Shown: positions 1 through 10,846 of the stretch, piece after piece
Position numbering within the stretch: the stretch's first letter is position 1
Layout of the letters: every line of letters starts with the position of its first letter
From: Panulirus ornatus
Taxonomy: Eukaryota > Arthropoda > Malacostraca > Decapoda > Palinuridae
Assembly: GCF_036320965.1 (NCBI RefSeq)
Contig: NC_092270.1
Coordinates: 16,235,075 to 16,299,074, forward strand
DNA: 64,000 nucleotides
Direction: 5' to 3'
Made by a program: the position numbers and the translations under genes
The notes under the pieces: generated by a model
The model's database searches: none
Told to the model about the DNA's origin: nothing
The model's input: only the letters and a program-made list of their open reading frames with translations

Positions 1-389
1 CTCCTGCGCACAACTCTATCCATAGCCCACGCCTCGCAACCATACATTGTTGGAACCACTATTCCTTCAAACATACCCATTTTTGCTTTCCGAGATAATG
101 TTCTCGACTTCCACACATTCTTCAAGGCTCCCAGAATTTTCGCCCCCTCCCCCACCCTATGATCCACTTCCGCTCCATGGTTCCATCCGCTGCCAGATCC
201 ACTCCCAGATATCTAAAACACTTTACTTCCTCCAGTTTTTCTCCATTCAAACTTACCTCCCAATTGACTTGACCCTCAACCCTACTGTACCTAATAACCT
301 TGCTCTTATTCACATTTACTATTAACTTTCTTCTTTCACACACTTTACCAAACTCAGTCACCAGCTTTTGCAGTTTCTCACATGAATCA

Positions 390-392
<3 letters not shown>
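1..392 (-). mobile_element. RTE-like LINE fragment (RT palm to thumb)
   Basis: Minus-strand piece of the main LINE family. The reverse translation carries the block after the catalytic FADD motif: [20 protein letters not shown], then the YLGVDL motif, then the start of the C-terminal region. It runs off the left edge of the window. Its upstream (5') side stops abruptly at 392 against a pure (TA)n run, a junction type seen at many other copies here. The fragment cannot encode an active protein. Confidence 0.85.

Positions 393-475
<83 letters not shown>
393..475. repeat. (TA)n microsatellite
   Basis: Uninterrupted TA dinucleotide run lying between the truncated 5' side of the LINE piece at 1-392 and the 3' UTR piece that starts at 476. 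Confidence 0.97.
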
Positions 476-479
<4 letters not shown>

Positions 480-715
480 TGGACATAATTCATACTGTCT
501 GCCCTTATTCATTCCCATCGCCACCTCGCCACACATGAAATAACAACCCCCTCCCCCCTCACGTGTGCGAGGTAGCGCTAGGAAATGACAACAAAGGCCC
601 CATTCGTTCACACTCAGTCTCTAGCTGTCATGTAAAAATGCACCGAAACCACAGCTCCCTTTCCACATCCAGGCCCCACAGAACTTTCCATGGTTTACCC
701 CAGACACTTCACATA
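476..715 (-). mobile_element. LINE 3' UTR fragment
   Basis: Minus-strand copy of the LINE 3' UTR only. It contains the GCGAGGTAGCGCTAGGA block, the CTCTAGCTGTCATG block and the GGTTTACCCCAGAC block in the same order as in the longer copies (for example 16680-16890). It is a heavily 5'-truncated insertion or a remnant, with no coding sequence. Confidence 0.75.
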
Positions 716-1003
716 GTATTAACTACACAAAGAATTATAACCTTGATATTAGTGAAGGTCTATACACATTGGATAACTTTATTGTTGATAAAATTTGTAA
801 ACACTTAACCTTCTTGTCCACATAATAAGTTTATGATGCGCTCGTTGTGTCGTAGACTTGTTTACCAAATGGCGTCCTACCTACGTCTCATCGTTGTATA
901 TATGTTGACTTACATTCTTTTCTTGTATCCCCCCTGATGATGTGATTATTACACGAAAGTGCACTTAGGAACTTATCGTGTTTCATTTCCCCGTGGGCTC
1001 ATG

Positions 1004-1006
<3 letters not shown>
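716..1006. other. Unique AT-rich spacer
   Basis: About 290 bp between LINE debris and the next (TA)n run. I see no coding potential, RNA or repeat family here. Confidence 0.5.

Positions 1007-1092
<86 letters not shown>
1007..1092. repeat. (TA)n microsatellite
   Basis: Pure TA run directly abutting the left side of the short LINE-ends element at 1093. Confidence 0.97.
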
Positions 1093-1096
<4 letters not shown>

Positions 1097-1194
1097 GGGG
1101 ATAGGGGAGAAAGAATACTTCCCACGTATTCCCTGCGTGTCGTAGACGGCGACTAAATGGGAAGGGAGCGGGTGGCTGGAAATCCTCCCCTCTC

Positions 1195-1225
<31 letters not shown>

Positions 1226-1331
1226 CCAAAAGAGGGAACAGAGAAGGGGGCCAGGTGAGGATTTTCCGTCTAAGGCCCAGTCCTCTGTTCTTAACGCTAC
1301 CTCGCAAACGCGGGAAATGGCGAATCGTATG

Positions 1332-1349
<18 letters not shown>
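1093..1349 (+). mobile_element. Short non-autonomous LINE-ends element
   Basis: An element of about 240 bp plus a poly(A) tail. Its first half matches the LINE 5' leader seen at 46146-46260: the TACTTCCCACG start, the GGCGACTAAA block and the AATCCTCCCCTC block. Its second half resembles the LINE 3' tail, sharing CTACCTCGCAAACGCGGGA. A poly(T) tract of about 29 bases sits in the middle and poly(A) at the end. It has no ORF. (TA)n flanks both sides. The layout resembles short LINE derivatives that keep only the two ends, such as the trypanosome RIME/ingi pair. Mobilisation by the LINE is inference. A second copy lies at 26906-27141. Confidence 0.7.

Positions 1350-1406
<57 letters not shown>
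1350..1406. repeat. (TA)n microsatellite
   Basis: TA run following the poly(A) of the short element, so that element is bracketed by TA runs. Confidence 0.97.
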
Positions 1407-1408
<2 letters not shown>

Positions 1409-1600
1409 TCAACACATAACTGTCATCAATCAGTGTATTTTCCTATCGACATTATCAAGTTATTAACCTATAATTAGTAGGTTTGTAGCTCAGTGTGTTT
1501 TGTTTGTCGAGACTCGCCATAACACCAAACTTTGCCACACACTTGACCGTTCACTATGACTGCATGACGACTGATTGTTGTGTTCCGGTGTAGGATAATG

Positions 1601-1775
1601 TCATGACAACTACGTAGGGTAATTATTGAGGGAATTATGACCACTATGTAGTGTTATTATTGAGGGAATTATGACCACTATGTAGTGTTATTATTGAGGG
1701 AATCGTGACCACTATGTAGTGTTATTATTGAGGGAATCATGACCACTATGTAGTGTTATTATTGAGGGAATCATG
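1601..1775. repeat. 34-bp minisatellite, about 5 copies
   Basis: Repeated unit with core ATTATTGAGGGAAT followed by ACCACTATGTAGTG. Units differ by single bases and the first copy is diverged. No coding role is apparent. Confidence 0.9.
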
Positions 1776-1837
1776 ATGGGTAAAATCCTTTTATATTTTG
1801 TCATTTATGATTCTATAATCTGATTATTTGTATCTTC

Positions 1838-2480
1838 TTGGCCACCAGAACCTGAAGCACCATGTGGCCCAGTATGGCCCATATCGGAGAGGTGAGACAT
1901 TTTGGCCAGCAGGCCTCAAGCAGCATGTGGCCCAGTATATCCCATATCGGAAAGGTGGACCACCATTACTGTCATGTTGGCCAGCAGACCGGAAGCAGCA
2001 CGTGGCCTAGTATGGCCCGTCCCAGACAAGTGGGCCAGGACCATCATCATGTTGGCCACTACACCAGGAGCAAGACTTGGCCCAGTATGTCCCGTGCCAG
2101 ACAGGTGGGCCAGGACCATCATCATGTTGGCCACTACACCAGGAGCAAGACGTGGCCAAGCATGGCCCGTGCCAGACAGGTGGGCCAGGACCATCATGTT
2201 GGCCACTACACCAGGAGCAAGACTTGGCCCAGTATGTCCCGTGCCAGACAGGTGGGCCAGGACCATCATCATGTTGGCCACTACACCAGGAGCAAGACGT
2301 GGCCAAGCATGGCCCGTGCCAGACAGGTGGGCCAGGACCATCATGTTGGCCACCACACCAGGAGCAAGACGTGGCCAAGCATGGCCCGTGCCAGACAGGT
2401 GGGCCAGGACCATCATGTTGGCCACCACACCAGGAGCAAGACGTGGCCAAGCATGGCCCGTGCCAGACAGGTGGGCCAAT
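1838..2480. repeat. 72-75 bp minisatellite, about 9 copies
   Basis: Units begin at TTGGCCA and end near GTGGGCCAGGACC. The left three units are diverged; the right six are nearly identical and differ by a CAT triplet gain or loss (75 versus 72 bp). Because all unit lengths are multiples of three, several reading frames on both strands stay open for 160-280 codons. They look like proteins, but this is a by-product of the repeat length and I do not call a gene. Confidence 0.93.
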
Positions 2481-2523
2481 CATAACACTTACTGTGTATT
2501 TGATCAATACGTACCCCTACGTC

Positions 2524-2542
2524 ATCACACACACACACACAC

Positions 2543-2610
<68 letters not shown>
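2524..2610. repeat. (CA)n microsatellite
   Basis: CA run with one CG interruption, abutting the 3' UTR of the following minus-strand LINE. Confidence 0.97.
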
Positions 2611-2614
<4 letters not shown>

Positions 2615-5203
2615 AGTCTCTAGCTGTCATGTAAAAGGCATCGAAACCACCGCTCCCTTTCCACATCCAGGCCCCACAAAACTTTCCATGGTTTACCCCA
2701 GACGCTTCACATTGACAGCACGTCGACCCCGGTATACTATATAGTTCCAATTCACTCTATTCCTTGAACGCCTTTCACCCTCCTGCATATTCAGGCCCCG
2801 ATCACTCAAAATCTTTTTCACTCCATCTTTCCACCTCCAGTTTGGTCTCCCACTTCTCCTCGTTTCCTCCACCTGTGACACATGTATCCTCTTTGTCAAT
2901 CTTTCCTCACTCATTCTCTCCATGTGAGCAAACCATTTCAAAACAACCTCCTCTGCTCTCTCAACCACACTCTTTCTAGTACCACACATCACTCTTACCC
3001 TTTCATTACTTACTCGATCAAACCACCTCACACCACATATTGTCCTCAAACATCTCATTTCCAGCACATCCACTCTCCTCCGCACAACTCTATCTATAGC
3101 CCACTCCTCACAACCATACAACATTGTTGGAACCACTATTTCTTCAAACATACCCATTTTTGCTTTCCGAGATAACGTTCTCGCCTTCCACACATTTTTC
3201 AACGCTCCCAGAACTTTCGCCCCCTCCCCCACCCTATGACTCACTTCCGCTTCCATGGTTCCATCCGCTGCCAGATCCACTCCCAGATATCTAAAACACT
3301 TCACTTCCTCCAGTTTTTCTCCATTCAAACGCACCTCCCAATTGACTTGTCCCTCAACCCTACTGTACCTAATAACATTGCTCTTATTCACATTTATTCT
3401 CAGCTTTCTTCTTTCACACACTTTACCAAACTCAGTCACCAGCTTCTGCAGTTTCTCACCCGATTCATCCACCAGCGCTGTATCATCAGCGAACAACAAC
3501 TGACTCACTTCTCAAACTCTCTCATGCACATTAGACTGCATACTTGCCCCTCTCTCCAAAACTCTTGCATTCACCTCCCTAACAACCTCATCCATAAACA
3601 AATTAAACTACCATGGAGACATCACACACCCCTGCTGCAAACCTACATTCACTGAGAACCAATCACTTTCCTCTCTTCCTACACGTGCACATGCCTTACA
3701 TCCTCGATAAAAACTTTTCACTGCTTCTAACAACTTGCCTCCCACACCATATATTCTTGATACCCTCCAGAGAGCATCTCTATCAACTCTATAATATGCC
3801 TTCTCCAGATCCATAAATGCTACATACAAATTCATTTGCTTTTCCAAGTATTTCTCACATACATTCTTCAAAGCAAACACCTGATCCACACATCCTCTAC
3901 CACTTCTGAAACCACACTGCTCTTCCCCAATCTGATGCTCTGTACATGCCTTCACCCTCTCAATCAATACCCTCTCATAATTTACCAGGAATACTCAACA
4001 AACTTATACCTCTGTAATTTGAGCACTCACTCTTATCCCCTTTGCCTTTGTACAATGACACTATGCAGGCATTCCGCCAATGCTCAGGCACATCACCATA
4101 CATCATACATACATTAAATAACCTTACCAACCAGTCAACAATACAGTCACCCCCTTTTTTAATAAGTTCCACTGCAGTATCATCCAAACCTGCTGCCTTG
4201 CCGGCTCTCATCTTCCACAAAGCTTTTACTACCTCTTCTCTGTTTACTAAATCATTTTCCCTAACTCTCTCACTTTGCACACCAAAACACCCTATATCTG
4301 CCACTCTATCATCAAACACATTCAACAAACCTTCAAAATACTCACTCCATCTCCTTCTCACATCACCACTACTTGTTATCACCTCTCCGTTAGTCCCCTT
4401 CACTGAAGTTCCCATTTGCTCCCTTGTCTTACGCACTTTATTTACCTCCTTCCAAAACATCTTTTTATTCTCCCTAAAATTAAATGATACTCTCTCACCC
4501 CAACTCTCATTTGCCCTCTTTTTCACCTCTTGCACCTTTCTCTTGACCTCCTGTCTCTTTCTTTTATACACTTCCCACTCATTTGTATTTTTTCTCTGCA
4601 AAAATCGTCCAAATGCCTCTCTCTTCTCTTTCACTAATAATCTTACTTCTTCATCCCACCACTCACTACCCTTTCTAATCAACCCACCTCCCATGCTTCT
4701 CATGCCACTAGCATCTTTTGCGCAAGCCATCACTGCTTCCCTAAATACATCCCATTCCTCCCCCACTCCCCTTACCTCCTTTGTTCTCACCTTTTTTCTT
4801 TCTCTACTCCGTCTCTCCTGGTACTTCCTCACACAAGTCTCCTTCCCAAGCTCACTTACTCTCACCACCCTCTTCACCCCAAGATTCACTCTTCTTTTCT
4901 GAAAACCCATACAAATCTTCACCTTCGCCTCCACAAGATAATGATCAGACATCCCTCCGGTTGCACCTCTCAGCACATTAACATCCAAAAGTCTCTCTTT
5001 CGCGCGCCTGTCAATTAACACGTAATCCAATAACGCTCTCTGGCCATCTCTCCTACTTACATACGTATACTTATGTATATCTCGCTTTTTAAACCAGGTA
5101 TTCCCAATCACCAGTCCTTTTTCAGCACATAAATCTACAAGCTCTTCACCATTTCCATTTACAACACTGAACACCCCATGTAAACCAATTATTCCCCCAA
5201 CTG
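2610..5203 (-). mobile_element. RTE-like LINE copy, 3' UTR to endonuclease
   Basis: Minus-strand copy, 5'-truncated in the endonuclease. From its 5' side (5203) it reads the endonuclease C-terminal half (GEELVDLCAEKGLVIGNTWF, SDHY), the linker, RT fingers (YKGKGDKSECSNYRGIS), motif A (FMDLEKAY), motif B (GLQQGCVMSPW), FADDTALV, and the C-terminal [10 protein letters not shown]. Frames break near 3970 and 3605, so it is a pseudogene. At 5203 it is joined head-to-head, without (TA)n, to a plus-strand copy. Confidence 0.92.
3975..5203 (-). CDS. LINE endonuclease C-terminus and RT fingers (fragment)
   Basis: Longest open part of this copy, about 410 codons. It encodes the end of the APE-type endonuclease (SDHY motif, used in metal-dependent nicking of target DNA in this family), a basic linker rich in Lys and Arg, and the RT finger region up to SLLSIPGKL, where the frame breaks. 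Downstream RT motifs continue in other frames at 3608-3967 and 2693-3508. The few codons upstream of 5203 in the same frame come from the antisense of the neighbouring copy and are not part of the protein. Confidence 0.7.
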
Positions 5204-6680
5204 TAGTAAAAGCTTTGCGGAAGATGAAAGCCGGCAAGGCAGCAGGTTTGGATGATATTGCAGTGGAATTTATTTAAAAAGGGGGTGACTGTATTGTTGA
5301 CTGGTTGGTAAAGTTATTTAATGTATGTATGATTCAGGGTGAGGTGCCTGAGGATTGGCGGAATGCGTGCATAGTGCCATTGTACAAAGGCAAACGAGAT
5401 AAGAGAGAGTGCTCAAGTTACAGAGGTATAAGTTTGTTGAGTATTCCTGGTAAATTATATGGGAGGGTATTGATTGAAAGGGTGAAGGCATGTACAGAGC
5501 ATCAGATTGGGGAAGAGCAGTGTGGTTTCAGAAGTGGTAGAGGATGTGTGGATCAGGTGTTTGCTTTGAAGAATGCATGTGAGAAATACTTAGAAAAGCA
5601 AATGGATTTGTATGTAGCATTTATGGATCTGGAGAAGGCATATGATAGAGTTGATCGAGATGCTCTGTGGAAGGTATTAAGAATATATGGTGTGGGAGGC
5701 AAGTTGTTAGAAGCAGTGAAAAGTTTTTATCGAGGATGTAAGGCATGTGTACGTGTAGGAAGAGAGGAAAGTGATTGGTTCTCAGTGAATGTAGGTTTGC
5801 GGCAGGGGTGTGTGATGTCTCCATGGTAGTTTAATTTTTTTATGGATGGGGTTGTTAGGGAGGTGAATGCGAGGGGTTTTGGAGAGAGGGGCAAGGTATG
5901 CAGTCTGTTGTGGATGAGAGAGCTTGGGAAGTGAGTCAGTTGTTGTTCGCTGATGATACAGTGCTGGTGGCTGATTCAGGTGAGAAATTGCAGAAGCTGG
6001 TGACTGAGTTTGGTAAGGTGTGTGAAAGAAGAAAGTTAAGAGTAAATGTGAATAAGAGCAACGTTATTAGGTAAGGTAGGGTTGAGGGACAAGTCAACTG
6101 GAAGGTAAAGTCAATTGGGAGGTAAGTTTGAATGGAGAAAAACTTGAGGAAGTGAAGTGTTTTAGATATCTGGGAATGGATTTGGCAGCGGATGGAACCA
6201 TGGAAGCGGAAGTGAATCATAGGGTGGCGGGAGGGGGCGAAAGTTCTGGGAGCGTTGAAGAATGTGTGGAAGTCGAGAACATTATCTCGGAAAGCAAAAA
6301 TGGGTATGTTTGAAGGAATAGTGGTTCCAACAATGCTATATGGTTGCGAGGCGTGAGCTATAGAGAGAGTTGTGCGGAGGAGAATGGTGTGCTGGAAATG
6401 AGATGTTTGAGGACAATAAGTGGTGTGTGGTGGTTTGATCGAGTAAGTAATGTAAGGGTGAGAGAGATGTGTGGTAATAAAAAGGGTGTGGTTGAGAGAG
6501 CAGAAGAGGGTGTGTTGAAATGGTTTGGTCACATGGAGAGAATGAGTGAAGAAAGATTGACCAAGAGGATATGTGTGTCAGAGGTGGCGGGAACGAGGAG
6601 AAGTGGGAGACCAAATTGGAGGTGGAAAGATGGAGTGAAAAAGATGTTGAGTGATCGGGGCCTGAACATGCTGGAGGTTG
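5203..6680 (+). mobile_element. RTE-like LINE copy, RT to C-terminus
   Basis: Plus-strand, 5'-truncated copy starting inside the RT fingers at VVKALRKMKAGKAAG. A stop follows soon after (TTTATTTAA). RT is then open from about 5305 to 5829 with motifs A (FMDLEKAYDRVDR) and B (LRQGCVMSPW), then a TAG codon. Motif C (FADDTVLV) and the C-terminal [10 protein letters not shown] follow in shifted frames. The match ends near 6680 within the last 25 codons. Non-functional. Confidence 0.9.
5305..5829 (+). CDS. LINE reverse transcriptase fragment
   Basis: An open stretch of 174 codons carrying RT fingers and palm up to motif B (LRQGCVMSPW), ended by TAG in place of the Trp/Leu codons found in other copies. 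It lacks FADD, so it cannot be an active polymerase. Confidence 0.6.
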   Translation: MVKLFNVCMIQGEVPEDWRNACIVPLYKGKRDKRECSSYRGISLLSIPGKLYGRVLIERVKACTEHQIGEEQCGFRSGRGCVDQVFALKNACEKYLEKQMDLYVAFMDLEKAYDRVDRDALWKVLRIYGVGGKLLEAVKSFYRGCKACVRVGREESDWFSVNVGLRQGCVMSPW

Positions 6681-8162
6681 CAAGGCATACACAGACATAT
6701 ACAGACATATACATATACATACACAGATATATACATATATACATACGCAGACATATACATATAAACACATGTACATGTTCATACATGCTGCCTTCATCCA
6801 TTCTTGTCGCCATTCCGCCACACATGAAATGACAACCCCCTCCCCCCCGCGTGCGAGCGAGGTAGCGCTAGGAAAAGACAACAAAGATCACATTCGTTCA
6901 CACTCACTTTCTAGCTGTCATGTATAATGCACGAAACCACAGCTCCCTTTTCCACATCCAGGCGCCACAGAACTTTCAATGATTTAAGCCAGACGCTTCA
7001 CATGCCCTGGCTTAATCCAGTGACAGCACGTCGACCCCGGTGTACCACATCATTTCGATAAACTCTATTCCTTGCGCGCCTTTCACCCTCGTGCATGTTC
7101 AGGCCCCGAGCACTCAAAATCTTTTTCACTATATCCTTCCACCTCCAATTTGGTCTACCACTTCCCGTTCCCTCCACCTCTGGCTCATATATCCTCTTTG
7201 TCAATCTTTCCTCACCCATTCTCTCCATGTAACCAAACCATTTCAATACACCCTCTTCTGCTCTCTCAACCACACTCTTTCTATTGCCACACATCTCTCT
7301 TACCCTTCATTACTTACTCGATCAAACCACCTCACACCACATATTGTCCTCAAACATCTCATTTCCAAAACATCCACCCTCCTCCGCACAACCCTATCTA
7401 TAGCCCTTGCCTTACAATCATATAACTTTGTTGGAACCCCTATTCCTTCAAACATACCCATTTTTGCTCTCCTAGATAACGTTCTCACCTTCCACACATT
7501 CTTCAACGCTCCCAGAACTTTCGGCCCCTCCCCCACCCTGTGACTCACTTCCGCTTCCATGGTTCCATCCGCTGCCAAATCCACTCCTAGATATCTAAAA
7601 CACTTCATTTGCTCCAATTTTTCTCCATTCAAACATACCTCCTAATTAACTTGTCCCACAACCCTACTGTACCTAATAACCTTGCTGTTATTCACATTTA
7701 CTCTTAACTTTCTTCTTCCACACATTTTACCAAAGTCAGTCACCAGCTTCTGCAATTTCTCACCTGAATCAGCCACCAGCACTGTATCATCAGCGAACAA
7801 CTGACTTACTTTCCATGCTCTCTCATCCACAAGAGACTGCATACGTGCCCCTCTCTCCAAACCTCTTGCATTCACCTCCCTATTAACCCCATCCATAAAC
7901 AAATTAAACAACCACGGAGACATCATGCACCCCTCCCGCAAACCAACATTCACTTAGAACCAATCAATTTCCTCTCTTCCTACACGTACACAAGCCTTAC
8001 ATCCTCGATAAAAACTTCACTGCTTCTAAAAACTTGCCTCCCACACCATATATTCTTAATACCTTCCACATAGTATCTCTATCAACTCTATCATATGCCT
8101 TCTCCAGATCCATAAATGCTACATACAAATCCATTTGTTTTCCTAAGTATTTCTCACATATA
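6681..8162 (-). mobile_element. RTE-like LINE copy, 3' UTR to RT motif A
   Basis: Minus-strand copy. It begins with a CA/TA-rich 3' UTR part and the GCGAGGTAGCGCTAGGA block, then reads back through the C-terminal region (GRPNWRWKD), [18 protein letters not shown] and motif B, and ends within the block just upstream of motif A (KYLEKQ). The frame is broken at least near 7295 and 7637. Its 5' side is truncated into unique DNA, without (TA)n. Confidence 0.88.
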
Positions 8163-8529
8163 TAGTCGCACTGGTGAAAGGTCTCCCAGCCTAAACGCTC
8201 CTCGCTTAAAGGAATGGAAGCCTCACCAGAGGAGAGCCAGGGGAAATTATAACATTAAATTTTGGCAACTTTTTCAAGTCAGAGTTATCAAGGTACCAAT
8301 GTTTACGTCGACTCATGGCGTGTGGAGGTGCAGTTGGTGAGAGATGTATCCACGAGAAATGAACACGTTGGATAATACCATACACATAAATGTCACGCCA
8401 TATCTATAGAATAAGGTACTTGACAGTCTACAGACGGGTTTTGATAAGAGTATAGTAATACTATTTATCTAGTTACCTCTCGCATGTAGCCAAGTTTACG
8501 TGAACTAATTCCGATGACTTTTTTCGCAG
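8163..8529. other. Unique sequence, no feature recognised
   Basis: No repeat match and no convincing coding frame. It ends with a pyrimidine-rich TTTTTTCGCAG that would serve as a splice acceptor for the possible exon that follows. Confidence 0.4.
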
Positions 8530-8718
8530 GGCGCGAGAGCGGCAATGGCTATGGAGCTAAAGGAGGCCAGACGGACCTGTGAGAGGATGATGGAGCTATG
8601 TGAAGCGCAGCATCTGCCGCCCAGTCGTGCCACACGGCAAGACTTGTGGAGGAGGGGCCGACCTGAGAGGCTACCAGGAAGGACCTGTATGGAAGCAGGA
8701 GACACCACGTCCACCTGA
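8530..8718 (+). CDS. Possible terminal exon of an unrecognised gene
   Basis: A canonical-looking 3' splice site (TTTTTTCGCAG) ends at 8529 and is followed by 62 open codons ending in TGA. The predicted peptide is charged and helix-like at first (AMAMELKEARRTCERMMELC) and then Arg- and Pro-rich. The stretch 8530-9090 is visibly more GC-rich than its surroundings, which also leaves another frame open (8600-9094, 164 codons), so openness alone is weak evidence. I do not recognise the peptide. No upstream exon, promoter or polyadenylation signal was identified. Confidence 0.2.
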   Translation, partial: GARAAMAMELKEARRTCERMMELCEAQHLPPSRATRQDLWRRGRPERLPGRTCMEAGDTTST

Positions 8719-9108
8719 CGGTCCTGGTGACCAAGATGCGTCACAGGACACGCCAGAGGGACGCCCTGAACACGGGCAGCTACACCCAGCCCAGCTCCCC
8801 ACACACGAGCAGACTTGTCATAGAACGAAGCAAACACACGAGGACTGGCACGGTACAAGGCTGGCAGGAGGAGGAGGTGAGGTGGACGACAGCGGAAGAG
8901 ACGACCATCCAGATCCAGAGACGAGACTCCAACCTGAGGCCTCACGAGAGATGACCCCAGCGCCACTATCCAGGGCTGGAGCATTTTATGAGCCGTCAGG
9001 GAGCACTTGGTACAGCAGGAGAGGAGCGTTTGGTAAAGCTTTGCAGAACGCGAACTGCAGTGAGAGGAGAAGACACCAGTCTTGTGGCCTGTGACGCAGG
9101 GGCACAAT

Positions 9109-10779
9109 ACAGACGTCCCATGATGAATCTCATGATTCATACAGACGTTCCATGATGAATCTCATGATTCATACAGACGTCCCAGGATGAATCTCATGAT
9201 TCATACAGACGTCCCAGGATGAATCTCATGATTCATACAGACGTCCCATGATGAATCTCATGATTCATACAGACGTCCCATGATGAATCTCATGATTCAT
9301 ACAGACGTTCCATGATGAATCTCATGATTCATACAGACGTTCCATGATGAATCTCATGATTCATACAGACGTTCCATGATGAATCTCATGATTCATACAG
9401 ACGTCCCATGATGAATCTCATGATTCATACAGACGTTCCATGATGAATCTCATGATTCATACAGACGTCCCAGGATGAATCTCATGATTCATACAGACGT
9501 CCCAGGATGAATCTCATGATTCATACAGACGTCCCATGATGAATCTCATGATTCATACAGACGTCCCATGATGAATCTCATGATTCATACAGACGTCCAT
9601 GATGAATCTCATGATTCATACAGACGTCCCATGATGAATCTCATGATTCATACAGACGTCCCATGATGAATCTCATGATTCATACAGACGTCCCATGATG
9701 AATCTCATGATTCATACAGACGTCCATGATGAATCTCATGATTCATACAGACGTTCCATGATGAATCTCATGATTCATATAGACGTTCCATGATGAATCT
9801 CATGATTCATACAGACGTCCCATGATGAATCTCATGATTCATACAGACGTCCCATGATGAATCTCATGATTCATACAGACGTCCCATGATGAATCTCATG
9901 ATTCATACAGACGTCCCATGATGAATCTCATGATTCATACAGACGTCCCATGATGAATCTCATGATTCATACAGACGTTCCATGATGAATCTCATGATTC
10001 ATACAGACGTCCCATGATGAATCTCATGATTCATACAGACGTCCCATGATGAATCTCATGATTCATACAGACGTCCCATGATGAATCTCATGATTCATAC
10101 AGACGTCCCATGATGAATCTCATGATTCATACAGACGTCCCATGATGAATCTCATGATTCATACAGACGTCCCATGATGAATCTCATGATTCATACAGAC
10201 GTCCCATGATGAATCTCATGATTCATACAGACGTCCATGATGAATCTCATGATTCATACAGACGTCCCATGATGAATCTCATGATTCATACAGACGTCCA
10301 TGATGAATCTCATGATTCATACAGACGTCCATGATGAATCTCATGATTCATACAGACGTCCCATGATGAATCTCATGATTCATACAGACGTCCCATGATG
10401 AATCTCATGATTCATACAGACGTCCCATGATGAATCTCATGATTCATACAGACGTCCCATGATGAATCTCATGATTCATACAGACGTCCCATGATGAATC
10501 TCATGATTCATACAGACGTCCCATGATGAATCTCATGATTCATACAGACGTCCCATGATGAATCTCATGATTCATACAGACGTCCCATGATGAATCTCAT
10601 GATTCATACAGACGTCCCATGATGAATCTCATGATTCATACAGACGTTCCATGATGAATCTCATGATTCATACAGACGTCCCATGATGAATCTCATGATT
10701 CATACAGACGTCCCATGATGAATCTCATGATTCATACAGACGTCCCATGATGAATCTCATGATTCATACAGACGTCCAG
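9109..10779. repeat. 32-bp satellite array, about 52 copies
   Basis: A regular 32-bp unit built around ACAGACGTCCCATG and ATGAATCTCATGATTCAT. The second part is an inverted repeat (7-bp arms ATGAATC/GATTCAT around a TCAT loop), so each unit can form a small hairpin. Variation is limited to GTCCCATG, GTTCCATG, GTCCCAGG or a one-base deletion (GTCCATG). There are no unique spacers. Confidence 0.97.
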
Positions 10780-10846
10780 GAATCATGCATCACGAAAACC
10801 TCTGAATGAAAACAGATCTGTTCAACAAGCTGGACCAGCTGATGTC

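Noticed and set aside
1862..2744. Long overlapping ORFs of up to 280 codons on both strands
   Set aside because: They arise because the repeat unit is 72 or 75 bp, a multiple of three. The translation is a simple repeat and runs into (CA)n.
2610..6680. Twin-priming 5' inversion of a single LINE
   Set aside because: The minus part carries its own C-terminal and 3' UTR sequence, overlapping the content of the plus part. So they are two copies, not one inverted element.
6529..6884. Minus-strand ORFs rich in Tyr, Met, Cys and Val
   Set aside because: They translate TATG/CATA-type low-complexity 3' UTR sequence of the LINE.
9109..10779. CRISPR-like array of 32-bp repeats
   Set aside because: Units are directly contiguous with no unique spacers, there are no cas genes, and the context is eukaryotic. 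It is a satellite.
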